Of a stretch of DNA of 64,000 bases, positions 51,398-60,298 are shown piece by piece. The first letter of the stretch is position 1; the number at the start of each line of letters is the position of its first letter. The translations under genes and the position numbers were made by a program. This DNA comes from Pseudomonas sp. Gutcm_11s. GTDB taxonomy: Bacteria > Pseudomonadota > Gammaproteobacteria > Pseudomonadales > Pseudomonadaceae. The stretch covers positions 220,719 to 284,718 of the forward strand of contig NZ_JAQSUW010000016.1 in NCBI RefSeq assembly GCF_028649395.1, in the 5' to 3' direction. The notes under the pieces are model-generated. The model was not told the DNA's origin and ran no database searches. It worked only from the letters and a program-made list of their open reading frames with translations.

Positions 51398-52483
51398 ATG
51401 ACGATGCGACTGGACCGTGAACTGACCCCTGCCGAACTTGAGTCTTTCGCCGGTGAACTCGAAGCGCTGCGCCGCGAGACCCTGGCCGACCTCGGCGAGG
51501 CCGATGCGCGCTATATCCGCCGGGTGCGCAGCGTGGTGCGCCTGTGCTGCTGGAGCGGCCGCGCGCTGCTGATGCTCGGCTGGTTCCCGCCGACCTGGTT
51601 ACTCGGCAGCCTGCTGCTGGGCCTGGGCAAGATCCTCGAGAACATGGAGCTGGGCCACAACGTCATGCACGGCCAGTACGACTGGATGAACGACCCCGAG
51701 CTGAGCGGGCGCCGCTACGAGTGGGACATAGTCGGGCCGGGCGATTTCTGGCGGCACACGCACAACCACCTGCACCACACTTGGACCAACGTCATCGGCA
51801 TGGATGACGACGTCGGCTATGGCCTGCTGCGGCTGTTCCCGGAGCAGCGCTGGAAGCCGTTCTACCGCTGGCAGCCGCTGTGGGTGACGCTGCAGGCGCT
51901 GCTGTTCCAGTACGCCGTGGCCATCCAGCATCTGCGCCTGGACAAGTGGTACAAGGGCCGCATCAGCGGTGATGAGGTGCGCCCGCTGGTGCGCCAGTTC
52001 GGCCTCAAGCTGCTGCGCCAGTGGCTCAAGGACTACGCCCTGTTCCCGCTGCTGGCCCTGGCTATCGGCGCCAATGCCCTGGCCGTGCTGGCCGGCAATG
52101 CGCTGGCCAACCTGCTGCGCAACCTGTGGACCTTCCTGGTGATCTTCTGCGGCCACTTCACCGAGCGTGCCGCGGTGTTCGCCAAGGAGTCGGTGGTGGG
52201 CGAGAGTCGCGGCCACTGGTACCTGCGCCAGCTGCGTGGCTCGAGCAACCTGCAGGGCGGCAAGCTGTTCCACATCCTCACCGGCAACCTCAGCCACCAG
52301 ATCGAACACCACCTGTTCCCCGACCTGCCGGCGCGGCGTTACGCCGAACTGGCGCCGCGGGTGCGCGAGATCGCCGCGCGTTATGGCCAGGTCTACAACA
52401 CCGGCTGGCTGTCCGCCCAGTTCGCCGGTGTGCTCAAGCGCATCTGGATCTACCGCCTGCCGCCGCAGTCGCCGGCGCAATAA
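51398..52483 (+). CDS. desB: Membrane acyl-CoA delta-9 fatty acid desaturase, DesB-like
   Basis: This is a 361-residue integral membrane di-iron desaturase. The histidine boxes are MELGHNVMHG, the HTHNHLHHTW cluster and NLSHQIEHHLFP. Membrane segments lie near residues 45-75 and 205-255. It introduces a double bond into exogenous saturated acyl-CoAs, using electrons from DesC. It is the second gene of the DesT-controlled operon. Confidence 0.93.
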   Translation: MTMRLDRELTPAELESFAGELEALRRETLADLGEADARYIRRVRSVVRLCCWSGRALLMLGWFPPTWLLGSLLLGLGKILENMELGHNVMHGQYDWMNDPELSGRRYEWDIVGPGDFWRHTHNHLHHTWTNVIGMDDDVGYGLLRLFPEQRWKPFYRWQPLWVTLQALLFQYAVAIQHLRLDKWYKGRISGDEVRPLVRQFGLKLLRQWLKDYALFPLLALAIGANALAVLAGNALANLLRNLWTFLVIFCGHFTERAAVFAKESVVGESRGHWYLRQLRGSSNLQGGKLFHILTGNLSHQIEHHLFPDLPARRYAELAPRVREIAARYGQVYNTGWLSAQFAGVLKRIWIYRLPPQSPAQ

Positions 52484-52484
52484 A

Positions 52485-52506
52485 AAGCCCGGCGTCTGCC
52501 GGGCTT
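52485..52506 (-). terminator. Terminator hairpin between desB and the small secreted protein gene
   Basis: AAGCCCGGC and GCCGGGCTT form a 9-bp stem with a 4-base loop. Read on the minus strand it is followed by TTTTTA, so it mainly ends the leftward small gene while also shielding desB. Confidence 0.85.
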
Positions 52507-52522
52507 CGGGTGGTGCCTGTCA

Positions 52523-52759
52523 TCAGCCGCGCGGCTTGTGCGGCTTGCGCTGCTGGCCCTTGGCGAACAGCTGATGGCTGTGCTCGGCCTTGGCCGCGAA
52601 GGGCTGCTGGTCGTGGCGGGTCTTGCTCAGCTCGAACAGGCTGACGGGCTTCTGGCTGGTGCGTTGCTCGGTCAGCGGCGGTTGCTCGTTGCCCGGTAGG
52701 GCGAAGGCGGCGCCGGCCAGGGTGGACAGGATCAGGCTGGCGATCAGTTGCTTTTTCAT
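52523..52759 (-). CDS. Small secreted basic protein, unknown function
   Basis: This is a 78-residue protein with a Sec signal peptide (MKKQLIASLILSTLAGAAFA). The mature part of about 58 residues is polar and basic (ending KGQQRKPHKPRG) without cysteines. GAGGAG precedes the ATG at 52759; a 17-residue longer reading is rejected because it would bury the signal peptide. It has its own terminator and is probably monocistronic. No family recognised. Confidence 0.7.
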   Translation of the reverse strand: MKKQLIASLILSTLAGAAFALPGNEQPPLTEQRTSQKPVSLFELSKTRHDQQPFAAKAEHSHQLFAKGQQRKPHKPRG

Positions 52760-52891
52760 CTCGGGCTCCTCGAGGGGGCGGAAAGTGGCTACGGAGCAAA
52801 GGGTACTCACGCTGCGCCGAGACAGAAGTCGAACGTCCTGATGGTGGCCATCGACGCCAGTAATGTATGGCGCGCAAGGCTCTAGGGCGGG

Positions 52892-53635
52892 CTACTTGGC
52901 GGTGAACAGGCAGGTCAGGTAGCGGTTGCTGAAACCGTAGCGGAGCATCGCCGCGAGGCGCGCCAGCAGGTAGGTGGGATGCCGGCGGTAGTAGTCGAGC
53001 ACCGCGTTGCCGACACCTTCCGAGCGATGCTGCTTGGCGTGGTCCGGGCGTTTCGAGAACAGGCCGCGGAACTGCCAGTGCTGGATCTGCTCCAGTTCCT
53101 GCACCGCAGGGCGCAACTGGTGGCGGCGGAACAGGGCGAGGAACGAACGCCGGCTGAAGTCGTGCAGGTGATGCGGGTTGCCATCCAGGGTCGGGGTGAT
53201 CGGCACCGAGGCGATCACCCGGCCGCCGCTGGCCAGCAGGCGCGCATAGTTGGCGATCAGATGCTGCGGGCGCGGCAGGTGCTCGATGGTCTCCAGGCTG
53301 ACGATGTTGTCGAAGCCCAGCTCGCTGGAGAAGGACTCGGCGTCGGCGCAGACGTACTGCAGGTTGGGCAGGCGATAGTGGCTCTGGGCGTAGGCAATGG
53401 CGGCGGGGTCGATATCGACGCCGGTCACCTGCTTGTCCGGATGGCGCTCGGCCAGCAGGGCGGTGCCGTAGCCACAGCCGCAGGCCATGTCCAGTACGCG
53501 GCTGCCACTCAGGTGGCTGGCGGCGAACTCGTAGCGCTCCATATGGATGCGCAGGGTGGCCTGGTCGGCAGGGTTGTCGGGGTCGAGATCCGGCGGGTAG
53601 ATACGCTCGATGCTGTGCATGCCGGGCTCGACCAT
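52892..53635 (-). CDS. Class I SAM-dependent methyltransferase
   Basis: This is a 247-residue Rossmann-fold methyltransferase: motif I VLDMACGCGYGTALLA, acidic residue in VTGVDIDPAAI, and DNIVSLETIEHLPRP as the post-II region, the layout of UbiG/glycosyl-associated methyltransferases. The C-terminal RYGFSNRYLTCLF is unusual. It shares a leftward operon with the following UPF0104-like membrane protein gene, so a lipid or surface-glycan substrate is possible. GAGG lies five bases before the ATG at 53635; a GTG two codons earlier is the alternative. Confidence 0.85.
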   Translation of the reverse strand: MVEPGMHSIERIYPPDLDPDNPADQATLRIHMERYEFAASHLSGSRVLDMACGCGYGTALLAERHPDKQVTGVDIDPAAIAYAQSHYRLPNLQYVCADAESFSSELGFDNIVSLETIEHLPRPQHLIANYARLLASGGRVIASVPITPTLDGNPHHLHDFSRRSFLALFRRHQLRPAVQELEQIQHWQFRGLFSKRPDHAKQHRSEGVGNAVLDYYRRHPTYLLARLAAMLRYGFSNRYLTCLFTAK

Positions 53636-53642
53636 GTTCACC

Positions 53643-54584
53643 TCAGTTGCGCCTCAGGCGCTTCTGGCTCCACTGGCTCCATTCGAAGCCCACCACCACC
53701 AGCAGCGACAGGGCGAACGGCAGCAGCAGGTAGAAGGCGCGGAACACGATCAGTGCGGCCAGCACGTCGACCTTGGGCAGCTCCGGCATCGCCGCGAGGA
53801 AGGTCACTTCCAGCACGCCGAGGCCGCCAGGGGCGTGGGACAGCAGGGCCAGGGAGAAGGAAGCGAGGAACACGCCGAGCACGACGAGATAGCCCGGATT
53901 GCCTTCGGCCGGCAGGGCGAAATAGATGATCGCCGCGGCGCAGGCCAGCTCCAGCGGGCCCGCCAGCAACTGGCGCGCAACGATGCCCAGGCGCGGGTAT
54001 TCGACGTGCAGCTTGCCCCACTTCCACGGCTTGAACTGGCGCCAGGAACCGAGCACGTAGAGCGCCACCAGGCCGAGCAGGAACAGGCCGATGGTCATCG
54101 AGATCCAGGGGCCGACATCGACGACGCGCTTGATCAGATCAGGCTGGCAGAGCAGCACCGCGCCGCCGGAGAACAGCACACCAAGGGCGAAGGTGAAGGA
54201 GCAGAACACGATCAGTACGCCGATCTCTGCGGGTATCAGGCCCTTGCTGGTGTAGGCGCGGTAACGCACCACGGCACCGGAGAACACCGAGGCGCCAATG
54301 TTGTGGGCCAGGGCGTAGGTGGTGAAGGAACAGAGGGTGATGAACCACCAGGAGATCTTCTTGCCCAGGTGGGCAATCGCGATGCGGTCGTACCAGGCGA
54401 GGGCGAAGTAGGCACCCAGCGTCGCTCCGGCTGCCAGCAGCCAGTTGTGTGAGCGAATGGCGTGCAGGCTGTCGGACAGCTCATCCAGGGAGATAGTGCG
54501 AATCTCCTTGTAGAGCAGATAGCAGGAAAATACGACTGCGGCCAAACCTATGACGGTCCAGATCCAGTCGCTTCTTTTCATCAT
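53643..54584 (-). CDS. UPF0104 / lysylphosphatidylglycerol synthase TM-region-like membrane protein
   Basis: This is a 313-residue membrane protein with about eight helices, similar to the flippase-like N-terminal part of MprF. Key stretches are HNIGASVFSGAVVRYRAYTS near residue 94 and LSHAPGGLGVLEVTFLAAMP near residue 247. It has no aminoacyl-transferase domain, so only a lipid-translocating or membrane-scaffold role is plausible. Its gene precedes the methyltransferase gene by seven bases. Confidence 0.85.
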   Translation of the reverse strand: MMKRSDWIWTVIGLAAVVFSCYLLYKEIRTISLDELSDSLHAIRSHNWLLAAGATLGAYFALAWYDRIAIAHLGKKISWWFITLCSFTTYALAHNIGASVFSGAVVRYRAYTSKGLIPAEIGVLIVFCSFTFALGVLFSGGAVLLCQPDLIKRVVDVGPWISMTIGLFLLGLVALYVLGSWRQFKPWKWGKLHVEYPRLGIVARQLLAGPLELACAAAIIYFALPAEGNPGYLVVLGVFLASFSLALLSHAPGGLGVLEVTFLAAMPELPKVDVLAALIVFRAFYLLLPFALSLLVVVGFEWSQWSQKRLRRN

Positions 54585-55085
54585 CAGACGATGGCTCCCC
54601 GTCTCTCTTCTGAAGGCAGTCCGTTGGCCGCTGCGCGCATCCGCAGTATGGCAGGTCGGCGGTGCGCAAATCGGCGTGCAGTATCCCGGAGGAGGGCGTC
54701 AGGCTCAAGCCGTGAGTATTCGCCGGGCGTAACTGGCTGTTACAAGGCGCGGCGGCTAGGGCGCGGGTTGCAGGCTGGCAGCGTTAGCAAGGATGGTGTC
54801 AAAAATATAAAACTGTTTCGGTGGATTTCGGCGGCGGAAATCAAGGTTTCTCAGGGGGTTATCTTCGTTAGGCACTACGCTTCGGCTGAAATGTGCAGGC
54901 ATTTCGTCATTTTTGTTTGACATATTTTACGATTTTGCCAGACTGCGCCACCGCGTCGCAGGCCCGGTTTCCAACCCCGCCCGCGATAGCACGAGGTCAA
55001 TAACAAAACACCACACCTGTTGTTCGCCGGCCGCTGCCTTGCACCAAGACCGCCGCGCGGACAGATGTATCTGGACGGGGTAACA
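54585..55085. promoter_or_regulatory. 501-base divergent intergenic region
   Basis: No convincing gene was found. The part from about 54790 to 54945 is markedly A/T-rich compared with the rest of the window and includes TTGACA at 54917 without a good -10 at normal spacing. Several near-palindromic runs occur but none is clean. It probably carries the promoters of the two divergent membrane-protein genes. Confidence 0.4.
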
Positions 55086-56540
55086 ATGCTGATCTGGTTC
55101 GTTGCGCTCTACCTGCTGGTCACTATCGCCGTCGGCTTCTATGCCGCCACCCGAGTGAAGAACTCCACGGACTTCGCCTCTGGTGGGCGCAGCATGACCT
55201 TCCCCCTGGTAGTGGCGATGGTATTCGCCACCTGGTTCGGCTCCGAGGCGGTGCTGGGCATTCCCGCCACCTTCCTAGAAGAAGGTTTCGCCGGGATCAT
55301 CGAAGACCCGTTCGGCTCCTTCGGCTGCCTGATGCTGGTCGGCCTGGTATTCGCCCGTCCGCTGTACCGCATGAACCTGCTGACCATCGGCGACTTCTTC
55401 CGCAAGCGCTTCGGCCCGAATGTCGAGCTGCTCACCAGCCTGGTGATCATCGCCTCCTACCTCGGCTGGGTTGCGGCGCAGCTGACCGCACTGGGCGTGG
55501 TGTTCAGCGTGCTCTCCGACGGCGCCCTGAGCACCACCGAAGGCATGCTGATCGGCACCTTCATCGTCCTGCTGCACACCCTGTTCGGCGGCATGTGGTC
55601 GGTAGCGATGACCGACTTCCTGCAGATGATCATCATCGTCATCGGCCTGTTCTACCTGACCTGGCTGGTCGGCGGCATGGCCGGCGGCCCGGAAGTGGTG
55701 ATCGCCAAGGCAGCCAGCGAAGGCAAGTTCACCTTCCTGCACGGCACCTCGACCAAGGACATCGTCGCCTTCATCGGCGCCGCGGTGACCATGATGTTCG
55801 GCTCCATCCCGCAGCAGGACGTGTATGCCCGCGTGATGTCGGCCAAGACCGAGAACATCGCCGCGCGCGCCTCGATGACCGGCGCCTGCTTCTACCTGTG
55901 CTTCTGCATGCTGCCGATCTTCCTGGCCTACTCCGCCTCGATCATCGACCCGCAGATGGTCCAGCACTGGCTGGCCGAAGACTCGCAGATGATCCTGCCG
56001 CGCCTGATCCTGGAGAACACCCCGCTGTTCGCCCAGATCATGTTCTTCGGCGCGGTGCTGTCGGCGATCATGTCCACCGCTTCCGGCACCCTGCTGGCGC
56101 CGTCGGTGACCTTCACCGAGAACGTGCTCAAGCGCTTCCTGCCGCTGCGCAACGACCGCCAGGCCCTGCTGGCCATGCGCTGCAGCGTGCTGGCGATGAC
56201 CGCCGCGACCATGACCTTCGCCCTGTACTCGGATTCCAGCATCTACGAGATGGTCGGCAACGCCTACAAGGTGACCCTGGTCGCCGCCGTGCTGCCGCTG
56301 TTCGCCGGCCTGTTCTGGAAGCGCGCCACCACCCAGGGCGCACTGCTGGCCATGGCCATGGGCCTGGGCTCCTGGGGCTACCTGGAATACACCCTGACCG
56401 ACGCCGCCTTCTGGCCGCCGCAACTGGCCGGCCTGCTGTTCAGCCTGGCGGGTATGGTCATCGGTTCGCTGATGCCGCAACTGCATCGCCACTCCGGTGA
56501 GTCGGTACTGGCGATTCAGACCCAGGCCCAGCCGCAGTAA
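55086..56540 (+). CDS. Sodium:solute symporter family protein
   Basis: This is a 484-residue SSS-family (SLC5) transporter with about 13 membrane helices. Typical elements are TDFASGGRSMTFPLVVAMVF in the first helices, then the GSIPQQDVYARVMSAKT loop and SAIMSTASGTLLAPS near residue 340. The substrate is not readable: pantothenate, proline and other solutes are all used by the family. Two starts are possible (55065 and 55086); the latter begins at the first helix. A terminator follows and the neighbours suggest no pathway. Confidence 0.9.
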   Translation: MLIWFVALYLLVTIAVGFYAATRVKNSTDFASGGRSMTFPLVVAMVFATWFGSEAVLGIPATFLEEGFAGIIEDPFGSFGCLMLVGLVFARPLYRMNLLTIGDFFRKRFGPNVELLTSLVIIASYLGWVAAQLTALGVVFSVLSDGALSTTEGMLIGTFIVLLHTLFGGMWSVAMTDFLQMIIIVIGLFYLTWLVGGMAGGPEVVIAKAASEGKFTFLHGTSTKDIVAFIGAAVTMMFGSIPQQDVYARVMSAKTENIAARASMTGACFYLCFCMLPIFLAYSASIIDPQMVQHWLAEDSQMILPRLILENTPLFAQIMFFGAVLSAIMSTASGTLLAPSVTFTENVLKRFLPLRNDRQALLAMRCSVLAMTAATMTFALYSDSSIYEMVGNAYKVTLVAAVLPLFAGLFWKRATTQGALLAMAMGLGSWGYLEYTLTDAAFWPPQLAGLLFSLAGMVIGSLMPQLHRHSGESVLAIQTQAQPQ

Positions 56541-56558
56541 CGCTTCGCTGCTTCTGAC

Positions 56559-56584
56559 AAACCCCGCCCTCCGGCGGGGTTTTG
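56559..56584 (+). terminator. Terminator after the symporter gene
   Basis: ACCCCGCC and GGCGGGGT form an 8-bp stem with CTCC loop, followed by TTTT. Confidence 0.9.
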
Positions 56585-56677
56585 CATTTATAGGGCCGCG
56601 ACCGCCGGTCGATCCGGTGGTCGTCGGCCCGATCCATGGGTAGGCTCAGTCAGGCAATCACCACGACGAGGGCGCAG

Positions 56678-57904
56678 ATGGATCTGAATAGCGAGGCGTT
56701 GCTGACGCGCCTGTACCGCGAGGAATCGCGCCGGGTGCTGGCTACCCTGATTCGCCTGCTGGGCGATTTCGACCTGGCCGAGGAGGCCCTGCACGAAGCC
56801 TTTCGCGCGGCCATGGAGCAGTGGCCGGAGCAGGGCGTGCCGGCCAACCCGCGGGCCTGGCTGGTCTCGGCCGGGCGCTTCAAGGCCATCGACCAGCTGC
56901 GCCGCCAGGCGCGCTTCCAGGCCCTCGACGATGTCGAGGAGCCCGCTGGGGGCGAGGCCTGGGATGGCGAGCATCTGGAAGATGACCGCCTGCGCCTGAT
57001 CTTCACCTGCTGCCACCCGGCTCTGGCTGCCGATGCCCAGGTGGCACTGACCCTGCGCGAAGTCTGCGACCTCACTACCGAGGAAATCGCCAGCGCCTTC
57101 CTCGCCACGCCGCCGACCATCGCCCAGCGCATCGTGCGGGCCAAGAACAAGATCCGCGACGCGCGCATTCCTTATGAGGTGCCGGGCCGGCGCGAGCTGC
57201 CCGAGCGCCTGGAGGTGGTACTGCGGGTGGTCTACCTGGTGTTCAACGAGGGTTACTTCGCCAGCAGCGGTGAGAGCCTGACCCGTCAGCATCTTTCTGC
57301 CGAGGCCATCCGCCTCGGTCGCCTGCTGCTCGAACTGTTGCCCGAGTCGGAGGTGCGCGGCCTGCTGGCGCTGATGCTGCTGCAGGAGTCGCGCCGAGCC
57401 GCCCGCAGCGATGCCGAAGGCCAGCCGGTGCTGCTGGAGGAGCAGGATCGCAGCCTGTGGGACCGCGAGCTGATCGCCGAGGGCGAGGCGCAGATCCAGG
57501 CCGCCTTCGCCTCTGGCGAGATCGGCCCCTACTGCCTGCAGGCCGCCATCGCCGCCGTGCATGCCGAGGCGCGGAGCGTCGAGGCTACCGACTGGGCGCA
57601 GATCGTCGGCCTGTACGACGTGCTGCAGGATGCCGCGCCCTCGCCGGTGATCGAACTCAACCGCGCCGTGGCCCTGGCCATGCGCGACGGTGCCGAGGCC
57701 GGCCTGCGCCAGGTGGAGGCCATACTCGAACGCGGCGAGCTGGGCGACTACCACCTGGCCCACGCCGCCCGCGCCGATCTCAATCGCCGCCTGGGCCGCT
57801 GGGGCGAGGCGCGCAGTGCCTACCAGCGTGCCCTGCAGCTGAGCCAGCAGGGCGCCGACCGGCAGTTTCTCGAGCGCCGTCTGGCCGAGCTGCCGGGCGC
57901 CTGA
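56678..57904 (+). CDS. ECF sigma factor, ECF42 type, with C-terminal TPR-like extension
   Basis: This is a 408-residue sigma factor. Sigma-2 (residues about 8-75) includes FDLAEEALHEAFRAAMEQWP, and sigma-4 includes LTTEEIASAFLATPPTIAQR. Unlike short ECF factors it has a further about 230-residue helical extension with TPR-like repeats (GRWGEARSAYQRALQLSQQG at the end), the hallmark of ECF42. Such factors lack a classical anti-sigma and are linked to DGPF/YCII-domain genes; one follows here. The ATG at 56678 (GAGGG upstream) is chosen over 56636. Confidence 0.92.
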   Translation: MDLNSEALLTRLYREESRRVLATLIRLLGDFDLAEEALHEAFRAAMEQWPEQGVPANPRAWLVSAGRFKAIDQLRRQARFQALDDVEEPAGGEAWDGEHLEDDRLRLIFTCCHPALAADAQVALTLREVCDLTTEEIASAFLATPPTIAQRIVRAKNKIRDARIPYEVPGRRELPERLEVVLRVVYLVFNEGYFASSGESLTRQHLSAEAIRLGRLLLELLPESEVRGLLALMLLQESRRAARSDAEGQPVLLEEQDRSLWDRELIAEGEAQIQAAFASGEIGPYCLQAAIAAVHAEARSVEATDWAQIVGLYDVLQDAAPSPVIELNRAVALAMRDGAEAGLRQVEAILERGELGDYHLAHAARADLNRRLGRWGEARSAYQRALQLSQQGADRQFLERRLAELPGA

Positions 57905-57992
57905 AATTTTTTTGCGCGGCCCTGTCGAATTGCCAGAGTGCCGCTCGACCAGAGGATGACAGCAGCGAAAACCGCTGCCAGGGAGGAACGCG

Positions 57993-58343
57993 ATGAAATA
58001 CCTGTGCCTGATCTACAGCGACGAGAAAGTCCTGCACGACTCGCCAGACAGTCCGCGTGATGCGGAGTGCCTGGACTACGCGCAGACCGTGCAGCAGAGC
58101 GGCCGCATGCTCGCCGCCGAACCGCTGGAGCCGGTCGCCACCGCCACCACCGTGCGCGTGCGCGGCGGCAAGCTGAGCATCACCGACGGTCCCTTCGCCG
58201 AGACCAAGGAGCAGCTGGCCGGCTTCTACCTGATCGAGGCGCGTGACCTCAACGAGGCGCTGCAGATCGCTGGCGGCATTCCCGCCGCGCGGGTCGGCAG
58301 CGTCGAAGTGCGGCCGGTGCGCCAGCTGCAAATCGAGGGCTGA
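57993..58343 (+). CDS. YCII-related DGPF-domain protein
   Basis: This is a 116-residue protein. The DGPF motif lies in LSITDGPFAETKEQLAGFY near residue 58, within a ferredoxin-like YCII fold. DGPF proteins are the conserved partners of ECF42 sigma factors and may sense or hydrolyse small molecules, which is unproven. GGGAGGAA precedes the ATG. The gene is 88 bases after the sigma gene. Confidence 0.92.
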   Translation: MKYLCLIYSDEKVLHDSPDSPRDAECLDYAQTVQQSGRMLAAEPLEPVATATTVRVRGGKLSITDGPFAETKEQLAGFYLIEARDLNEALQIAGGIPAARVGSVEVRPVRQLQIEG

Positions 58344-58347
58344 AGTC

Positions 58348-58470
58348 GTGTGCCCGTTCTGTCTGGCCGCCCTGGCTGTGGGCGGCGCCAGCGTCGCCGG
58401 TGCTGGCGGCATCGGCCTGTGGCTCGGCTGCCGCCGCGCCGCCACGAGGAGGAACAACGATGAATCCTGA
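58348..58470 (+). CDS. Small CPFC membrane protein in the ECF42 operon
   Basis: This is a 40-residue protein starting with GTG at 58348: a CPFC motif at residues 2-5, a Gly/Ala-rich hydrophobic helix (LAALAVGGASVAGAGGIGLW), and a basic tail (RRAATRRNN). It starts four bases after the DGPF gene stop and overlaps the next gene by 11 bases, so it is well placed to be translated. Gly/Ala-rich CPFC small proteins occur elsewhere in proteobacteria, function unknown. It is too short for standard gene calls. Confidence 0.6.
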   Translation: MCPFCLAALAVGGASVAGAGGIGLWLGCRRAATRRNNDES

Positions 58471-59233
58471 ATACCCGAAAGTCGCCAGTCACGAGGAGTG
58501 GCTGGTCGCACGTCGCCAGCTGCTGGAACAGGAGAAGGCACTGACCCACCAGCTCGATGCACTCAACGTGCAGCGCCGCGCGCTGCCGATGGTGGAGGTC
58601 ACGGCCGACTACCGATTCACCGGCCCCGAGGGCGAGGTCGGCCTGGCCGAGCTGTTCGCCGGGCGCCGTCAGTTGATCGTCTACCACTTCATGTTCCACC
58701 GCGACAAAGGTGAGGGCTGCCCCGGCTGCTCCTTCCTCACCGACAACATCGGCCACCCGGCCCACCTGCATGCCCGCGACACCAACCTGGTGCTGGTTTC
58801 TAACGCGCCGCTGGCGGAGCTGGAGGCCTTCAAGCAGCGCATGGGCTGGAAGCTGCCTTGGTACTCCTCGTTCGGCAGCCGTTTCAACTACGACTTCCAC
58901 GTCACCATCGACGCCAGCCAGGCGCCGGTCGAGTACAACTACCAGGACGAAGCCGAACTCAAACGCATGGGTCAGCTGGACATGGTCAAGGGCGAGCTGC
59001 CCGGCGCCAGCGTGTTCCTGCGTGATGGCGAGCGGGTGTTCCACACCTATTCCACCTACGCTCGCGGCCTGGACATCCTGATGAGCGCCCACCACTTCCT
59101 CGACCTCACGCCCTTCGGCCGTGGCGAGGGTTGGGACGGCATGGCCAACCTCGAAGGCAAGGGCCTGAACTGGGTGCGCCTGCACGACCAGTACGACGGC
59201 GCCAAACCCACCAAACACGATTGCTGCGCCTGA
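58460..59233 (+). CDS. DUF899 family thioredoxin-like protein
   Basis: This 257-residue protein begins MNPEYPKVASHEEWLVARRQ. The thioredoxin-like core includes LIVYHFMFHRDKGEGCPGCS near residue 72, with CPGC in the redox position, and a C-terminal FGRGEGWDGMANLEGKGLNW typical of DUF899. DUF899 genes are common in ECF42-type operons. AGGAGG precedes the ATG. A redox or ligand role is plausible but not demonstrated. Confidence 0.9.
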   Translation: MNPEYPKVASHEEWLVARRQLLEQEKALTHQLDALNVQRRALPMVEVTADYRFTGPEGEVGLAELFAGRRQLIVYHFMFHRDKGEGCPGCSFLTDNIGHPAHLHARDTNLVLVSNAPLAELEAFKQRMGWKLPWYSSFGSRFNYDFHVTIDASQAPVEYNYQDEAELKRMGQLDMVKGELPGASVFLRDGERVFHTYSTYARGLDILMSAHHFLDLTPFGRGEGWDGMANLEGKGLNWVRLHDQYDGAKPTKHDCCA

Positions 59234-59250
59234 GCGCGAGGAGCGAAGCC

Positions 59251-59679
59251 ATGAGCAATGTACAGAGCGAACTGAAAGCCCTGACCGACAGCTGGGAGAA
59301 GGCCAACCAGGCTCGCGACGTCGACGCCATCCTCGGCCACTACGCCGATGACCTGGTCGCCTTCGATGCCATCCTGCAGCTGCAGTTCAAGGGTCGCGAG
59401 GTCTACAAGGCGCACTGGAAGAACTGCCTGGAGATGTGCCAGGGGCCGATGACCTTCGAGGTGCACCAGCTGCAGCAGTGGGGCGAGGGCGATGTCGGTT
59501 TCGGCCACTTCCTCTGCCACTGTGGCGGCACCGACAACGAAGGCAACACGCACAACTGCTGGATGCGCGTGACCCAGGGTTATCGGCGCATCGGCGGGCA
59601 GTGGCGCATCGTGCATGACCACTTCTCCGCCCCCTTCGACCCGGAGAGTGGCCAGGCGCTGTTCGAACTGCAGCCCTGA
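59251..59679 (+). CDS. SnoaL-like (NTF2 fold) protein
   Basis: This is a 142-residue protein with the NTF2-like alpha/beta cone: ALTDSWEKANQARDVDAILG at the start, then strands through WRIVHDHFSAPFDP at the C-terminus. Such folds bind or transform small hydrophobic molecules. GAGGAGCGAAGCC precedes the ATG at 59251. It is a member of the ECF42 operon; substrate unknown. Confidence 0.88.
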   Translation: MSNVQSELKALTDSWEKANQARDVDAILGHYADDLVAFDAILQLQFKGREVYKAHWKNCLEMCQGPMTFEVHQLQQWGEGDVGFGHFLCHCGGTDNEGNTHNCWMRVTQGYRRIGGQWRIVHDHFSAPFDPESGQALFELQP

Positions 59680-59735
59680 GTCCGACAAGGCCGTTTATGG
59701 ACGGCCCTCCCACCCCCATCGCAAGGACCGGAAGC

Positions 59736-60260
59736 ATGAGCATTCTGATCGTCGTCGCCCTGCTGGTCGCCGGGCTGGCTGTGTTTATCGCCACGCGCCC
59801 GGCTGAGTTCCGCGTCGAGCGCTCGGCGCTGATCCAGGCGCCACCCGCCGCGCTGCAGGCGCAGATTGAGGACTTCCACCAGTGGCCGCACTGGTCGCCC
59901 TGGGCCAAGCGCGACCCGGCGATGAAGGTGGACTACGAGGGCCCGGAGCAGGGCGTCGGTGCCATCCAGCGCTGGGTGGGCAACAAGGACGTGGGCGTCG
60001 GCAGTGCGACCATCGTCGACAGCGTGCCGGGCGAACGGGTGCAGGTGCTGCTGGAGTTCATCGAGCCGTTTCGCGCCACCAGCTTGGCCGAATTCCGTTT
60101 CACGTCGGAGGGCGCCGGCACCCGGGTGAACTGGAGCATGACCGGCCGCAACGGCTTCATCGGCAAGGCCATCTCGCTGGTCTGCGATGTGGATGGGCGG
60201 GTCGGCGGCGACTTCGAGCAGGGCCTGCAACAGCTGCGCATGCGGGTGGAGGAGAGCTGA
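59736..60260 (+). CDS. SRPBCC (START-like) domain protein with membrane anchor
   Basis: This is a 174-residue protein with an N-terminal hydrophobic helix (SILIVVALLVAGLAVFIA) followed by a SRPBCC/polyketide-cyclase-like domain (RSALIQAPPAALQAQIEDFH, WPHWSPWAKRDPAM). It may hold a lipid or small molecule at the membrane. AAGGACC precedes the ATG. It is the last recognisable gene of the ECF42 operon, and the palindromic element begins 39 bases later. Confidence 0.88.
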   Translation: MSILIVVALLVAGLAVFIATRPAEFRVERSALIQAPPAALQAQIEDFHQWPHWSPWAKRDPAMKVDYEGPEQGVGAIQRWVGNKDVGVGSATIVDSVPGERVQVLLEFIEPFRATSLAEFRFTSEGAGTRVNWSMTGRNGFIGKAISLVCDVDGRVGGDFEQGLQQLRMRVEES

Positions 60261-60298
60261 TCGGCGTACAATCCAGCCTTTGCCCATTACTGCCTGGC

